DNA of 64,000 nucleotides from Enterococcus sp. DIV0212c (GCF_017377505.1 NZ_JAFREN010000029.1:1-64000); one strand, 5' to 3'; shown: positions 45,223-55,636, counted from the stretch's first letter. Numbers and translations are program-made. The notes: a model not told the origin generated them from the letters alone.

Positions 45223-46320
45223 ATGAAAAAAGCAAAATTATTTGGTTTTGGCTTGACTGCACTAGCGTTAACAGTTGCATTAGCAGCATGTGGCGGCGGT
45301 AAAAAAGATTCAGCAGGTGGAGATTCAAAAGGCAGTGGCAAAGACCATAGCGTAGTAGTAATTACCGATATCGGCGGGGTGGATGACCGTTCATTTAACC
45401 AATCAGCTTGGGAAGGGTTACAAGCTTGGGGGAAAGAACATGATTTGAAAAAAGGCGCGGACGGTTTTGATTATATTCAATCAAACGATGCATCTGAATA
45501 TGTAACAAACATCGATACAGCTGTATCTAACGGCTTTAAAACAGTATTTGGAATTGGCTATTTACTAGCAGATTCAATCACTACAGCAGCTGATGCTAAT
45601 CCAGATACACAATTTGGTATCATTGATAGTGTTATTGATGGGAAAGACAATGTTGTTTCTGCGACATTTAAAGATCAAGAAGCTTCATATTTAGCAGGTG
45701 TAGCTGCAGCATACACAACTAAAACAAACACTGTTGGCTTTATTGGTGGAGAAGAAGGCGCGGTTATCGATCGTTTTGAAGCTGGCTTCCATCAAGGTGT
45801 GATCGACACAGCCAAAGAATTGAAAAAAGACATCAAAGTTGAAGTTGAATATGCAGCTTCATTCGGTGATCCTGCAAAAGGTAAAGCACTAGCTGCCTCT
45901 ATGTATCAAAAAGGCGCTGACATTATTTTCCACGCTTCAGGCGGTACAGGACAAGGTGTCTTCCAAGAAGCTAAAGATTTAAACGAAACTGGTTCGAAAG
46001 ATAAAGTTTGGGTTATCGGTGTAGATAGTGACCAAGACAAAGAAGGTAAATACAAAACTAAAGACGGTAAAGAAGATAACTTTACGTTAACATCAACGCT
46101 TAAAGGCGTAGGTGCTGCAGTACAAGATATTTCTAATCGTGCATTAGAAGATAAATTCCCTGGCGGCGAACACTTAGTTTACGGTTTGAAAGACGGCGGT
46201 GTAGACTTAACAGATGGTTATCTATCTGACGAAGCCAAAGCAGCTGTTGAAAAAGTAAAAGAAAAAATCATCGCTGATGAAATCAAAGTTCCAGAAGCAC
46301 CAAAAGATGTAAAAGAATAA
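45223..46320 (+). CDS. BMP-family nucleoside-binding lipoprotein
   Basis: 365 residues. The lipobox LAAC places the lipid-modified Cys at residue 23, followed by GGGKK. The rest is a Bmp/Med-type binding protein (VVVITDIGGVDDRSFNQSAWEGL, FIGGEEGAVIDRFEAGFHQG, VIGVDSDQ). Such proteins (BmpA, PnrA) bind purine and pyrimidine nucleosides. It feeds the ABC transporter encoded next; two hairpins separate them. Confidence 0.93.
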   Translation: MKKAKLFGFGLTALALTVALAACGGGKKDSAGGDSKGSGKDHSVVVITDIGGVDDRSFNQSAWEGLQAWGKEHDLKKGADGFDYIQSNDASEYVTNIDTAVSNGFKTVFGIGYLLADSITTAADANPDTQFGIIDSVIDGKDNVVSATFKDQEASYLAGVAAAYTTKTNTVGFIGGEEGAVIDRFEAGFHQGVIDTAKELKKDIKVEVEYAASFGDPAKGKALAASMYQKGADIIFHASGGTGQGVFQEAKDLNETGSKDKVWVIGVDSDQDKEGKYKTKDGKEDNFTLTSTLKGVGAAVQDISNRALEDKFPGGEHLVYGLKDGGVDLTDGYLSDEAKAAVEKVKEKIIADEIKVPEAPKDVKE

Positions 46321-46329
46321 TAGTTTCTG

Positions 46330-46413
46330 CTTAGCGCTGCGCCAGTAGCAGCGCTAAGATTTTAAAGAAAGAAAACGAATCAATCGTTCCAGATGCCTTC
46401 GTTTTCTTTCTTT
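46330..46413 (+). terminator. Two consecutive hairpins between the BMP gene and the ABC ATPase gene
   Basis: CTTAGCGCTG (46330-46339) pairs with CAGCGCTAAG (46349-46358). AAAGAAAGAAAACGAA (46364-46379) pairs with TTCGTTTTCTTTCTTT (46398-46413). The first ends in ATTTT and the second in a T-rich arm. They probably let only part of the transcripts continue, giving more binding protein than transporter. Confidence 0.75.
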
Positions 46414-46493
46414 AAGAGCCTAAAAGCTGCTTATTTAGAAGTACCGTATTAATAGATTGATGCAAGTGATTAAATCGTTAGGATGTGAAAAAT

Positions 46494-48059
46494 GTGGCTC
46501 AGGAAAACTTTGTAATTGAGATGCGCAATATCACTAAGCAGTTTGGGACATTTAAGGCCAATGATAATATCAACTTAACTGTCCGGCCTGGAGAAATCCA
46601 TGCTTTACTTGGGGAAAATGGCGCAGGGAAATCCACCTTGATGAATATTTTATCTGGTTTATTAGAACCAACATCAGGGGAAATATTTATGAATGGTTCC
46701 AAAGTATCTATTAATGGACCGACTGCGGCAAATCGTTTAGGGATCGGGATGGTTCATCAACATTTTATGTTGGTAGACGCATTTACTGTGACCGAAAATA
46801 TTATTTTAGGCAGCGAACCGACGAATGCTGGTGTGTTGGATCGTAAAAAAGCAACAGCTGAAATCAAACGAGTGTCTGAACAATATGGTCTATCAGTAGA
46901 TCCGAGTGCTTATATTCGTGATATCTCTGTCGGTGCGCAACAACGCGTGGAAATTTTGAAAACGTTGTATCGTGGTGCAGATGTTCTGATTTTTGATGAA
47001 CCGACAGCTGTATTGACACCTCAAGAAATAGATGAGTTGATCGAAATCATGCGTGGACTTGTTCAAGAAGGTAAATCTATTATCTTGATCACGCATAAGT
47101 TAGATGAAATCAAAAAAGTAGCGGATCGTTGTACGGTCATTCGTCGTGGTCAAAGTATTGATACAGTGAATGTCAAAGACGTATCTTCGCAACAATTAGC
47201 GGATATGATGGTAGGACGTTCTGTTTCATTCAAAACAGAAAAGAAACCAGCAGAGCCTAAAGACGTGGTTCTTTCTATCAAAGATTTAGTTGTAAAAGAA
47301 AGCCGTGGATTAGAAGCTGTAAAAAGTCTTAGTTTAGATGTTCGTGCTGGCGAAGTTGTCGGTATTGCCGGAATTGACGGTAATGGTCAAACTGAACTGA
47401 TTCAAGCCTTAACTGGATTGAGAAAATCAGAAAGCGGCTCAGTTGAATTAAATGGAAAATCAATTACAAACAAGCACCCACGTGAGATTACAGAATCTGG
47501 TGTTGGTCATGTGCCGGAAGACCGTCATAAATATGGGTTGATTTTGGACATGACATTAGCAGAAAATATTGCCTTACAAACCTACTATAAAAAACCACTA
47601 AGTAAAAGTGGTGTCTTGAACTATAATCAAATTAATTCATATGCACGTAAATTGATCGAAGAATATGATGTACGGACAACGAATGAGCTAGTTCCAGCTA
47701 AAGCACTTTCTGGCGGGAACCAACAAAAAGCAATTATTGCCCGTGAAGTGGATCGGAATCCTGATTTATTGATCGTTGCACAACCAACTCGTGGCTTAGA
47801 TGTTGGTGCAATCGAGTATATCCATAAACGTTTGATCGAACAACGAGATAAAGATAAAGCAGTTTTATTAGTTAGTTTTGAGTTAGAAGAAATTTTAAAC
47901 GTATCAGATCGGATCGCAGTTATTCACGCTGGTAAAATTGTCGGAATCGTTGATCCGAAAGAAACGACTGAAAATGAATTAGGTTTACTGATGGCGGGCT
48001 ATTCATTGGAAGAAGCGAGAGCTGAATTAAGTCAAAAGGTAGGTGAGGCAGTTGAATAA
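46494..48059 (+). CDS. Nucleoside ABC transporter ATP-binding protein (two ATPase domains)
   Basis: About 521 residues. The GTG at 46494 is 10 nt from AGGA; a GTG at 46485 is nearly against it. Two ABC cassettes follow each other: the first with LLGENGAGKST and SVGAQQRVEIL, the second with a degenerate Walker A (GIDGNGQTE) and SGGNQQKAIIARE. This is the layout of NupO/RbsA-type ATPases. It powers the two permeases that follow. Confidence 0.93.
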   Translation: MAQENFVIEMRNITKQFGTFKANDNINLTVRPGEIHALLGENGAGKSTLMNILSGLLEPTSGEIFMNGSKVSINGPTAANRLGIGMVHQHFMLVDAFTVTENIILGSEPTNAGVLDRKKATAEIKRVSEQYGLSVDPSAYIRDISVGAQQRVEILKTLYRGADVLIFDEPTAVLTPQEIDELIEIMRGLVQEGKSIILITHKLDEIKKVADRCTVIRRGQSIDTVNVKDVSSQQLADMMVGRSVSFKTEKKPAEPKDVVLSIKDLVVKESRGLEAVKSLSLDVRAGEVVGIAGIDGNGQTELIQALTGLRKSESGSVELNGKSITNKHPREITESGVGHVPEDRHKYGLILDMTLAENIALQTYYKKPLSKSGVLNYNQINSYARKLIEEYDVRTTNELVPAKALSGGNQQKAIIAREVDRNPDLLIVAQPTRGLDVGAIEYIHKRLIEQRDKDKAVLLVSFELEEILNVSDRIAVIHAGKIVGIVDPKETTENELGLLMAGYSLEEARAELSQKVGEAVE

Positions 48060-49188
48060 TCGAGCAGAAAAGCTACGTAATATTTTAGTTCCTATTTTAT
48101 CGGTATTGATGGGATTTATTCTTGGAGCAATTATTATGCTTATTTCTGGGCAAGATCCGATTGCTGGGTATCAAGCGATGTTGCAAACTGCTTTTCAAAG
48201 TCCAAAAAGTATCGGAGAAATTTTTGTAACAGCAGGACCATTGATTTTCACAGCGTTAGGATTTGCAGTAGCAAACTCTGCTGGATTCTTTAATATTGGT
48301 CTTTCAGGACAAGCTTTATGTGGTTGGGTAACAAGTATTTGGGTAGCGTTGTCTATGCCGGATGCACCGCGTATGGTCGTTTTACCTCTAGCTGTACTGG
48401 CTGGTGCCTTAGCAGGAGCGGCAGCTGCTGCGATTCCTGGATTTTTACGTGCTTTCTTTGGTACGAGTGAAGTAATCGTTACGATTATGTTGAATTACGT
48501 TTTTCTTTATACAAGTACCCATATCGTGAATAATGTGATGTCAGCAGACGTTTTGGGCACCAATAAAGGTGTAACAAAAATAGTTGGAGAAAATGCTAGT
48601 TTGCGGACAGCTTTCTTAAAAGAACTAAGTAGTGGTTCACGTTTGAATATTGGTATTTTTCTTGCACTTATTTTCTTAGTATTAATTTGGTTTCTTATGA
48701 AGAAAACAACATTAGGTTATGAGATTCGTTCTGTTGGGTTAAATCCTTTTGCCTCTGAATATGCTGGGATGAGCAGCAAGCGGACAATCGTGATGTCAAT
48801 GGTCATCTCAGGAACTTTAGCTGGTTTAGGCGGTGTAGTTCTTGGTTTAGGAACATTTGGAAACTTCTTTGTCCAAGGTTCTTCATTAAGTATTGGATTT
48901 GACGGAATGGCGATTTCCTTATTGGGAGCAGGCAGCTCGGTCGGAATATTCTTATCAGCAATTCTTTTCAGCGTATTGAAACTGGGCGGGCAAGGAATGC
49001 CGCTTCGTGCAGGTGTGCCAATTGAATTAGTTGATGTCGTGATTGCTGCGATCATCTTCTTTGTAGCAATCAGTTACCTTATTCGCTTCTTACTGGCAAA
49101 AGCTTCTGGTAGTAAAAAAGAAGTGGCAGTGGTTGAAGAATTAGTAGGGAAATCAGATCCGACGAGTCAAGAAGGAGGAAAAATCTAA
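48052..49188 (+). CDS. Nucleoside ABC transporter permease 1 (NupP-like)
   Basis: About 378 residues, overlapping the ATPase stop by 8 nt. I prefer the TTG at 48052 (AGGTG 6 nt before) to a GTG at 48043. About nine or ten hydrophobic helices, with the family block ANSAGFFNIGLSGQALCGWV and AGMSSKRTIVMSMVISGTLAGLGG. The acidic C-terminal tail is cytoplasmic. Confidence 0.92.
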   Translation: MNNRAEKLRNILVPILSVLMGFILGAIIMLISGQDPIAGYQAMLQTAFQSPKSIGEIFVTAGPLIFTALGFAVANSAGFFNIGLSGQALCGWVTSIWVALSMPDAPRMVVLPLAVLAGALAGAAAAAIPGFLRAFFGTSEVIVTIMLNYVFLYTSTHIVNNVMSADVLGTNKGVTKIVGENASLRTAFLKELSSGSRLNIGIFLALIFLVLIWFLMKKTTLGYEIRSVGLNPFASEYAGMSSKRTIVMSMVISGTLAGLGGVVLGLGTFGNFFVQGSSLSIGFDGMAISLLGAGSSVGIFLSAILFSVLKLGGQGMPLRAGVPIELVDVVIAAIIFFVAISYLIRFLLAKASGSKKEVAVVEELVGKSDPTSQEGGKI

Positions 49189-50150
49189 TGGATATTGCAT
49201 TAATCGCTGTATTGGCGCCGATTATTACACAAACTTTGGTTTATTCAACTCCTTTGGTTTTTACGGCTTTGGGCGGGACATTTTCCGAGCGTAGTGGTAT
49301 TGTAAACGTAGGACTAGAAGGAATCATGGTTATGGGTGCATTTAGTTCAGTCGTCTTTAATTTGACGTTTGCTGAAACTTTTGGCTCAGCAACACCGTGG
49401 CTTGCTTGTTTAGTTGGTGGTGTGGTCGGCATGCTCTTTTCTTTGCTTCATGCAGTTGCTACAATCAATTTAAGAGCAGATCATATTATTAGTGGGACTG
49501 TAGTCAATTTAATGGCACCAGCTTTAGGCATTTTCTTGATTAAAGTAATTTATGGAAAAGGTCAAACAGATACGATTACAGAATCGTTTGGTTACTTTTC
49601 ATTTCCAATCTTGAAGGATATTCCGATTTTAGGAGATTTATTCTTCAAGCAAACAACATTGCCGGCTTTTGTGGCAATTCTAGTCGCTATTCTTTCTTGG
49701 TTTGTATTGTTCAAAACGCGCTTTGGTTTGCGCCTTCGTTCAGTAGGTGAAAATCCTCAAGCAGCAGATACACTTGGTATCAATGTTTATCTAATGCGTT
49801 ATTCTGGTGTGTTGATTTCTGGATTTTTAGGCGGTATCGGCGGAGCGGTCTTTGCTCAAACAATTGCTGGTCGCTTTGCGGTTACAACAATTGCTGGACA
49901 AGGGTTTATTTCAATGGCCGCGATGATTTTTGGTAAATGGAATCCGCTAGGTGCGATGGGAGCCGCTTTATTCTTCGGTTTTGCTCAAAACATCAGTATC
50001 GCTGGATCAAACTTGCCAGTGATTTCATCAATTCCAGCGGTTTATTTACAAGCAGCGCCATATGTTTTGACAATCCTTGTGCTAGTTGTGTTCTTAGGTA
50101 AAGCCTCTGGACCAAAAGCAATCGGGAAAAATTATATCAAATCAAAATAA
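49188..50150 (+). CDS. Nucleoside ABC transporter permease 2 (NupQ-like)
   Basis: 320 residues, sharing one base with the previous stop (TAATG). It is hydrophobic throughout, with the family blocks ERSGIVNVGLEGIMVMGAF and GVLISGFLGGIGGAVFAQ. It pairs with permease 1 to form the channel. Confidence 0.93.
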   Translation: MDIALIAVLAPIITQTLVYSTPLVFTALGGTFSERSGIVNVGLEGIMVMGAFSSVVFNLTFAETFGSATPWLACLVGGVVGMLFSLLHAVATINLRADHIISGTVVNLMAPALGIFLIKVIYGKGQTDTITESFGYFSFPILKDIPILGDLFFKQTTLPAFVAILVAILSWFVLFKTRFGLRLRSVGENPQAADTLGINVYLMRYSGVLISGFLGGIGGAVFAQTIAGRFAVTTIAGQGFISMAAMIFGKWNPLGAMGAALFFGFAQNISIAGSNLPVISSIPAVYLQAAPYVLTILVLVVFLGKASGPKAIGKNYIKSK

Positions 50151-50163
50151 ATAATTTAAGTAT

Positions 50164-50207
50164 AAAAGGGCGGGCTATGGGAAGTTATCTTAAGTCATGC
50201 CCTTTTT
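50164..50207 (+). terminator. Terminator after the nucleoside transporter operon
   Basis: AAAAGGGC (50164-50171) pairs with GCCCTTTTT (50199-50207) over a partly paired interior. Confidence 0.7.
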
Positions 50208-50244
50208 ATTAATAGTAACTATATCAAAGAAAGAAGGATGGATT

Positions 50245-51411
50245 ATGTTTAAACGTGTTCATTTAGTTGTTATGGATTCAGTCGGAATCGGAGAAGCACC
50301 GGATGCTGAAAAATTTGGTGATGTTGGCAGTGATACATTAGGTCATATCGCAAAAGAAGCAGGTTTAACAATTCCTAATTTAGAAAATCTTGGTCTAGGA
50401 ACGATTGCACCTCTTCACAATGTAGAAGCGGTTGCTGACCACAAAGGTTATGCGACAAAACTAGAAGAAGTTTCTGTAGGAAAAGATACAATGACTGGAC
50501 ACTGGGAAATCATGGGCTTGAACATTCAAAAACCTTTCCGCGTCTTTCCAGATGGATTTCCAGAAGAACTATTAAAACAAATTGAAGAATTTTCAGGACG
50601 TAAAATTGTATGTAACAAACCATACAGCGGCACAGCTGTTATTGATGATTATGGCAAACACCAAATGGAAACAGGCGACTTGATCGTTTATACATCTGCT
50701 GATCCAGTGTTGCAAATCGCAGCTCACGAAGAAATCATTCCTTTAGAAGAATTATATCGTATTTGTCAGTATGTCCGTGATATTACTAAAGATGAGCCAT
50801 ATATGATTGGTCGTATTATTGCGCGTCCATATCTTGGTGAACCAGGCAACTTCACTAGAACAAGTAACCGTCATGACTATGCGCTAGATCCATTTGGTCA
50901 TACTGTTCTTGATTCATTGAAAGAAAATGGCAAAGAAGTGATCGCTGTTGGAAAAATCAACGACATTTTCAATGGTCAAGGAATCACAGATTCTGTCCGC
51001 ACGAAAAGTAATATGGACGGCGTAGATCAATTGCTTAAAGTGATGAAAAAAGATTTTGAAGGATTAAGTTTCACTAACTTAGTGGACTTTGATGCCTTAT
51101 ATGGTCACCGTCGTGATGTAGTTGGTTATGCCCATGCAATCGAAGCGTTTGACCTAAGATTTCCAGAAATCATTGATGCAATGGAAGAAGACGATCTACT
51201 AATGATCACAGCAGACCACGGAAATGATCCGACTTTCCCTGGAACTGACCACACAAGAGAATACGTTCCATTATTAGTTTACAGTAAAAAAATGAATGGA
51301 CAAGGTAGTCTGCCCCAAGGTCATTATGCAGATATTTCAGCAACTGTGGCCGAAAACTTTGCTGTTCCGAAAACAGAAAACGGCGAAAGCTTTTTAAATA
51401 AACTGGTATAG
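50245..51411 (+). CDS. deoB: Phosphopentomutase
   Basis: 388 residues from the ATG at 50245 (AAGGA before it); a longer frame from 50197 lies in the terminator. Metal-binding motifs are [25 protein letters not shown] with the active Thr, and [20 protein letters not shown]. It converts (deoxy)ribose 1-phosphate to the 5-phosphate. It heads deoB-punA-deoD. Confidence 0.97.
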   Translation: MFKRVHLVVMDSVGIGEAPDAEKFGDVGSDTLGHIAKEAGLTIPNLENLGLGTIAPLHNVEAVADHKGYATKLEEVSVGKDTMTGHWEIMGLNIQKPFRVFPDGFPEELLKQIEEFSGRKIVCNKPYSGTAVIDDYGKHQMETGDLIVYTSADPVLQIAAHEEIIPLEELYRICQYVRDITKDEPYMIGRIIARPYLGEPGNFTRTSNRHDYALDPFGHTVLDSLKENGKEVIAVGKINDIFNGQGITDSVRTKSNMDGVDQLLKVMKKDFEGLSFTNLVDFDALYGHRRDVVGYAHAIEAFDLRFPEIIDAMEEDDLLMITADHGNDPTFPGTDHTREYVPLLVYSKKMNGQGSLPQGHYADISATVAENFAVPKTENGESFLNKLV

Positions 51412-51421
51412 GAGAGAAATG

Positions 51422-52240
51422 ATGACAAAACTAAGTGAGATGTTAAAAGAGACAACAGCATTTTTAAAAGAAAAAGGTGTTGGTGAAGTTGATTTTGGGT
51501 TGATTTTAGGCTCTGGTTTAGGTGAATTAGCCGATGAAGTAGAAGATGCTATTGCTATTCCATTTTCAGAAGTTCCTCATTTTGCGGTGTCAACAGTTGT
51601 TGGACATGCTGGTAAGTTAGTTTACGGTACACTTTCTGGAAAAAAAGTGTTAGCGATGCAAGGTCGTTTCCACTATTATGAAGGTCATTCAATGCAAAAA
51701 GTGACGTATCCAGTGCGTGTGATGGCAGCAATTGGTGCACATTCAATCGTTGTAACTAATGCTGCTGGCGGTGTCAATCAAAACTTCACCCCAGGAAACT
51801 TGATGCTAATCACAGATCATATCAACTTTACAGGTGATAATCCATTGATTGGTGAAAATGACGAAGCGATGGGACCACGTTTCCCAGACATGAGTCATGC
51901 TTATACACCAGCTTATTTTGAAGTAGCAAAAAAAGTAGCGAAAGAACAAAATGTAGAGTTGCAAGAAGGGGTCTATATGGGCTATTCTGGTCCGACTTAC
52001 GAAACACCAGCTGAAATCCGCATGTCTCGTGTAATGGGGGCGGATGCAGTGGGGATGTCAACAGTATCAGAAGTCATCGTTGCAGCACATAGCGGCTTGA
52101 AAGTTTTAGGAATTTCATGTATCACGAACTTAGCTGCGGGTATGCAAAGCAGCTTAAATCATGCGGAAGTTGTGGAAACAACGGAGCGTGTCAAAGCTCA
52201 ATTCAAAGATTTAATTAAAGCAACATTAGCTGAACTATAA
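51422..52240 (+). CDS. punA: Purine-nucleoside phosphorylase, trimeric type
   Basis: 272 residues. Of two adjacent ATGs, the second (51422) is better spaced from GGAG than the first (51419). Conserved blocks are GLILGSGLGELADEV, MQGRFHYYEGHS, TNAAGGVN and GPTYETPAEIRM. It cleaves inosine, guanosine and their deoxy forms. It lies 10 nt after deoB. Confidence 0.95.
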   Translation: MTKLSEMLKETTAFLKEKGVGEVDFGLILGSGLGELADEVEDAIAIPFSEVPHFAVSTVVGHAGKLVYGTLSGKKVLAMQGRFHYYEGHSMQKVTYPVRVMAAIGAHSIVVTNAAGGVNQNFTPGNLMLITDHINFTGDNPLIGENDEAMGPRFPDMSHAYTPAYFEVAKKVAKEQNVELQEGVYMGYSGPTYETPAEIRMSRVMGADAVGMSTVSEVIVAAHSGLKVLGISCITNLAAGMQSSLNHAEVVETTERVKAQFKDLIKATLAEL

Positions 52241-52266
52241 AAGATGTATTATAAAGGAGAAAAAAT

Positions 52267-52974
52267 ATGAGTGTTCATATCGAAGCGAAACCAGGCGAAA
52301 TAGCAGATAAAATTTTATTACCGGGAGATCCGTTACGAGCAAAATATATTGCTGAAACATTTTTAGAAAATCCGGTATGCTACAATCAAGTACGTGGGAT
52401 GTTGGGTTATACAGGAACATATAAAGGTGAACGAGTTTCGGTTCAAGGGACAGGGATGGGCATGCCATCTGCAACGATTTATGCTCATGAATTGATTAAT
52501 TCTTATGATGTGAAAAAATTGATCCGTGTCGGCACTTGCGGTTCGATTTCTGAGAAAGTACGTGTTCGTGACTTAGTTATCGCACAAGCTGCAGCGACAC
52601 CGTCTTCAATGATCCGTAATGATTTCCCGAAATATGATTTTCCGCAAATTGCTGATTTTGATTTGTTGTTGAAATCTTATACTGTTGCAAAAGAAAAAGG
52701 CTTTAATACTCATGTAGGGAATGTTTTATCAGATGATGTTTTCTACAAAGATAGTATGGATGGCGTTTTTGAGTTAGGCAAATTAGGCGTGTTGGCAATC
52801 GAAATGGAAGCAGCAGCTTTATATTATTTAGCAGCTAAATTTGATGTACAAGCATTAGCGATCATGACAGTTAGTGATAGTTTAGTAACTGGTGAAGAAA
52901 CAACTGCCGAAGAACGTCAAACAACATTTAATGATATGATCGAAGTCGGTCTTGAAACAGCAATCAACAGTTAA
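52267..52974 (+). CDS. deoD: Purine-nucleoside phosphorylase, hexameric DeoD type
   Basis: 235 residues, the usual length. Blocks are [39 protein letters not shown] and the catalytic Asp in [11 protein letters not shown]. This type also accepts adenosine. Having both types side by side covers 6-oxo and 6-amino purine nucleosides. Confidence 0.97.
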   Translation: MSVHIEAKPGEIADKILLPGDPLRAKYIAETFLENPVCYNQVRGMLGYTGTYKGERVSVQGTGMGMPSATIYAHELINSYDVKKLIRVGTCGSISEKVRVRDLVIAQAAATPSSMIRNDFPKYDFPQIADFDLLLKSYTVAKEKGFNTHVGNVLSDDVFYKDSMDGVFELGKLGVLAIEMEAAALYYLAAKFDVQALAIMTVSDSLVTGEETTAEERQTTFNDMIEVGLETAINS

Positions 52975-52989
52975 TAAAAATAAGTAGTT

Positions 52990-53023
52990 AAACAGCTCCT
53001 GATTATAGACGGAGCTGTTTTTA
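52990..53023 (+). terminator. Terminator after deoD
   Basis: AACAGCTCC pairs with GGAGCTGTT, followed by T residues. Confidence 0.85.
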
Positions 53024-53063
53024 TACTGTGATTTAATCGAGTGGGATTGAAGGGTTGTTTTTC

Positions 53064-53091
53064 TTGACACTCTTTTTTGATGAACTATCAT
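53064..53091 (+). promoter_or_regulatory. Promoter of the alcohol dehydrogenase gene
   Basis: TTGACA (53064-53069), 16-bp spacer, TATCAT (53086-53091). Confidence 0.75.
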
Positions 53092-53127
53092 AGAGTAAGA
53101 AACCTAACTTGAATGGAGGAAGAAAAA

Positions 53128-54318
53128 TTGGATAATTTTAGATTTTATGTACCGACAGATATTCGTTTTGGGAAAGATCGTTTAGCAACGGAGTTGACAG
53201 ATGTTCTAGATGTATATGGTAAAAATGTATTGCTCGTTTATGGTGGGGGCAGTATTAAGAAAAATGGTTTATACGATCAAGTCATTGATCTGCTTGAAAA
53301 AAATCAAAATAAAGTTGTTGAATTGAACGGCGTAGAGCCTAATCCTCGTATCGAAACAGTTCGTCGTGGTGTAGCGTTGTGTCGCGAAAATGAGATCGAT
53401 GTTATCTTGGCTGTAGGCGGAGGTTCAACAATTGATTGTTCCAAAGTGATTGCAGCAGGTTTTTATAGTGATGAAGACCCGTGGGAAGTCATAGCAGGAC
53501 GCAAAGGATTTCAAGGTGAGGCATTACCGATTGTTACGATCTTAACTTTAGCAGCAACGGGCAGTGAAATGAATATTGGAGCTGTAATCACAAACTTAGC
53601 AACAAACCAAAAATTAGGTGTTGGTGGCCCAGCAATGATGCCGAAAGTTTCTTTCTTAGATCCAACCTATACATTTACTGTGCCGGCTTATCAAACAGCA
53701 GCAGGTTCCGCTGACATACTAAGTCATTTATTCGAAAGTTATTTCAATATAACTGAAGGTACTGATGTACAAGACTTTGTTTCAGAAGGATTGATGCGTG
53801 CTGTTATTAAGAATTGTCCAGTGGCTCTTAAAACACCTGATAATTATGATGCCCGTGCTAATTTGATGTGGTCAAGTAGCTTAGCGTTAAATGGTTTGAC
53901 GAGAAATGGAAAACATGGTGTTTGGTCGTGCCATGCCATGGAACATGAGCTAAGTGCTTTTTATGATATTACTCATGGGATCGGTCTGGCTATTTTGACG
54001 CCACGTTGGATGAACTATGTTCTTTCTGAACAAACGGTGACAAAATTTGCTCAGTTTGCTCATAATGTTTGGGGAATCAACGAGAAAGATCCAATGCTTG
54101 CAGCGAAAAAAGGAATTCAAGCAACCTATGATTTCTTCCAAGCTTGCGATATTCCTATGACATTGCCAGCTGTTGGGATCGACGAAGAGAAATTTGAAGA
54201 GATGGCCAAACAAGCGGTAGCCTACAGTACCATCAAAACAGATGCCTTTGTTCCATTAACTGAATCAGATGTTGAAGCGATTTATCGTGCATGTTTAACT
54301 GAATCTAGTTTTGCATAA
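53128..54318 (+). CDS. Iron-containing alcohol dehydrogenase (BdhA/YqhD type)
   Basis: 396 residues from a TTG 8 nt after GGAGG; the ATG at 53113 overlaps that site. It starts LDNFRFYVPTDIRFGKD, matching the family's N-terminus. The NAD(P)-binding block is VYGGGSIKKNG followed by ILAVGGGSTIDCSKVIA. Metal ligands are in ADILSHLFESYF, CHAMEHELSAFYDITHG. It reduces aldehydes to alcohols, for example butyraldehyde or acetaldehyde; the latter is a product of DeoC, but a link is only inferred. Confidence 0.92.
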   Translation: MDNFRFYVPTDIRFGKDRLATELTDVLDVYGKNVLLVYGGGSIKKNGLYDQVIDLLEKNQNKVVELNGVEPNPRIETVRRGVALCRENEIDVILAVGGGSTIDCSKVIAAGFYSDEDPWEVIAGRKGFQGEALPIVTILTLAATGSEMNIGAVITNLATNQKLGVGGPAMMPKVSFLDPTYTFTVPAYQTAAGSADILSHLFESYFNITEGTDVQDFVSEGLMRAVIKNCPVALKTPDNYDARANLMWSSSLALNGLTRNGKHGVWSCHAMEHELSAFYDITHGIGLAILTPRWMNYVLSEQTVTKFAQFAHNVWGINEKDPMLAAKKGIQATYDFFQACDIPMTLPAVGIDEEKFEEMAKQAVAYSTIKTDAFVPLTESDVEAIYRACLTESSFA

Positions 54319-54351
54319 CTAAAGTTAACTACTTGAGAAGGGGATAATTCT

Positions 54352-54687
54352 ATGAAGCAGTTGTTTGATGAAACGTATTCCGAAAACCGGACGCTTTGGT
54401 ATGCTTATTTTAAAGATATAGAACAACCAGATTTAGTTGAAATGATCAGTCAGATTATTCGAACCGACTTGAAAGCATCGACTGATGTTCTGGCTACAAG
54501 CTGGATATTTTACCGTGAAGAGTTGCAAAAAGATGCGCTAGAAGAGGAAGTAAGATCCTCGATTATGGTACGTTTGGTGGATGGACAATATTATGTTCAC
54601 TATAATATGTCTGATTTTGAATTTGTAACGCAGCGAGAAGCTATTGAAAATTGGCTTCAACGCTTAAAAGCAGATTTAGAAAAATAA
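54352..54687 (+). CDS. Hypothetical protein (111 aa)
   Basis: 111 residues with AAGGGG before the ATG. Soluble, acidic, mixed alpha/beta, with no signal or membrane segment. The patterns SIMVRLVDGQYYVHYNMSDFEF and REAIENWLQRLKADLEK suggest a small single-domain protein. I recognise no family. It lies 33 nt after the alcohol dehydrogenase gene, probably in the same transcript, and a terminator follows. Confidence 0.75.
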   Translation: MKQLFDETYSENRTLWYAYFKDIEQPDLVEMISQIIRTDLKASTDVLATSWIFYREELQKDALEEEVRSSIMVRLVDGQYYVHYNMSDFEFVTQREAIENWLQRLKADLEK

Positions 54688-54690
54688 GTA

Positions 54691-54737
54691 AAAAAAGACT
54701 CTTGAAACTGTAAAGTTTCAGGAGTCTTAATTTTTTT
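54691..54737. terminator. Bidirectional terminator
   Basis: AAGACTC-TGAAAC pairs with GTTTCA-GAGTCTT, with A and T runs outside. It lies between converging genes. Confidence 0.88.
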
Positions 54738-55422
54738 ATAAGTAGTATTTTTTAGCTACTGTTAGGTCATCGTTTAATTCATAAACAAGTGGTTGACCTG
54801 TTGGGATTTCAAGATCCATGATATCTTCATCTGAAATACCTTCGATATGTTTTGCTAAAGCACGTAAAGAGTTACCGTGAGCTGCTACTAAAACTGTTTT
54901 GTTGTCTAGTAAAGCAGGCGCGATTTCGTCTTGCCAGAATGGCAAAGCACGTTCTAGAGTAACTTTTAAGTTTTCTCCGCCTGGAATATCGCGTTGGTCT
55001 AACATTGCATAACGACGATCGTTTGCTGCAGAACCTTCATCAGTTACTTCCATCAATGGAGGTAAAGTATCGTAAGAACGACGCCAAATGTGTACTTGGT
55101 CATCTCCATATTTTTCAGCAGTTTCTTGTTTGTTTAAACCTTGTAATTTACCATAATGACGTTCGTTCAAGCGCCAAGATTTGATTTGAGGAACCCATAA
55201 TTGATCTGAGTTTTCTAAAAGTAAGTTACATGTTTTGATAGCACGAGTTAATACAGAAGTATAAGCTACATCAAATTCAATTCCAGCTTCTTTGATTTTG
55301 CGTCCGCCTTCGATTGCTTCTTCAACACCTTGTGGTGCTAAATCTACGTCAGCCCAACCTGTAAATTGATTCAACGCATTCCATTCACTAAGTCCATGAC
55401 GAGAAAATACTAATTTTGGCAT
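54736..55422 (-). CDS. gpmA: 2,3-bisphosphoglycerate-dependent phosphoglycerate mutase
   Basis: 228 residues. The catalytic His is in [10 protein letters not shown] (LVFSRHG at about residue 8) and the second in [30 protein letters not shown] is also conserved. It interconverts 3- and 2-phosphoglycerate in glycolysis. It has its own ribosome site (AGGAG) and stands alone. Confidence 0.97.
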   Translation of the reverse strand: MPKLVFSRHGLSEWNALNQFTGWADVDLAPQGVEEAIEGGRKIKEAGIEFDVAYTSVLTRAIKTCNLLLENSDQLWVPQIKSWRLNERHYGKLQGLNKQETAEKYGDDQVHIWRRSYDTLPPLMEVTDEGSAANDRRYAMLDQRDIPGGENLKVTLERALPFWQDEIAPALLDNKTVLVAAHGNSLRALAKHIEGISDEDIMDLEIPTGQPLVYELNDDLTVAKKYYL

Positions 55423-55636
55423 GTATAGCTCTCCTTTGAGTTGTAGTTTCTGAAACTTTCATTTCCTTTTCTATTGTACACCGTTTTAAAATAGATTTCC
55501 ATTGTAAATTAGTAAAAATTACTGAAAGCGACGGTTAAATGAGTTTGTTTAAGTCAGCTATTGTAATGAAAGTATTCAACAGGAAGGGCAACTAAAACGA
55601 TGCGCTCTCCTAGATAGGTTTTCTATTTGATTCTCA

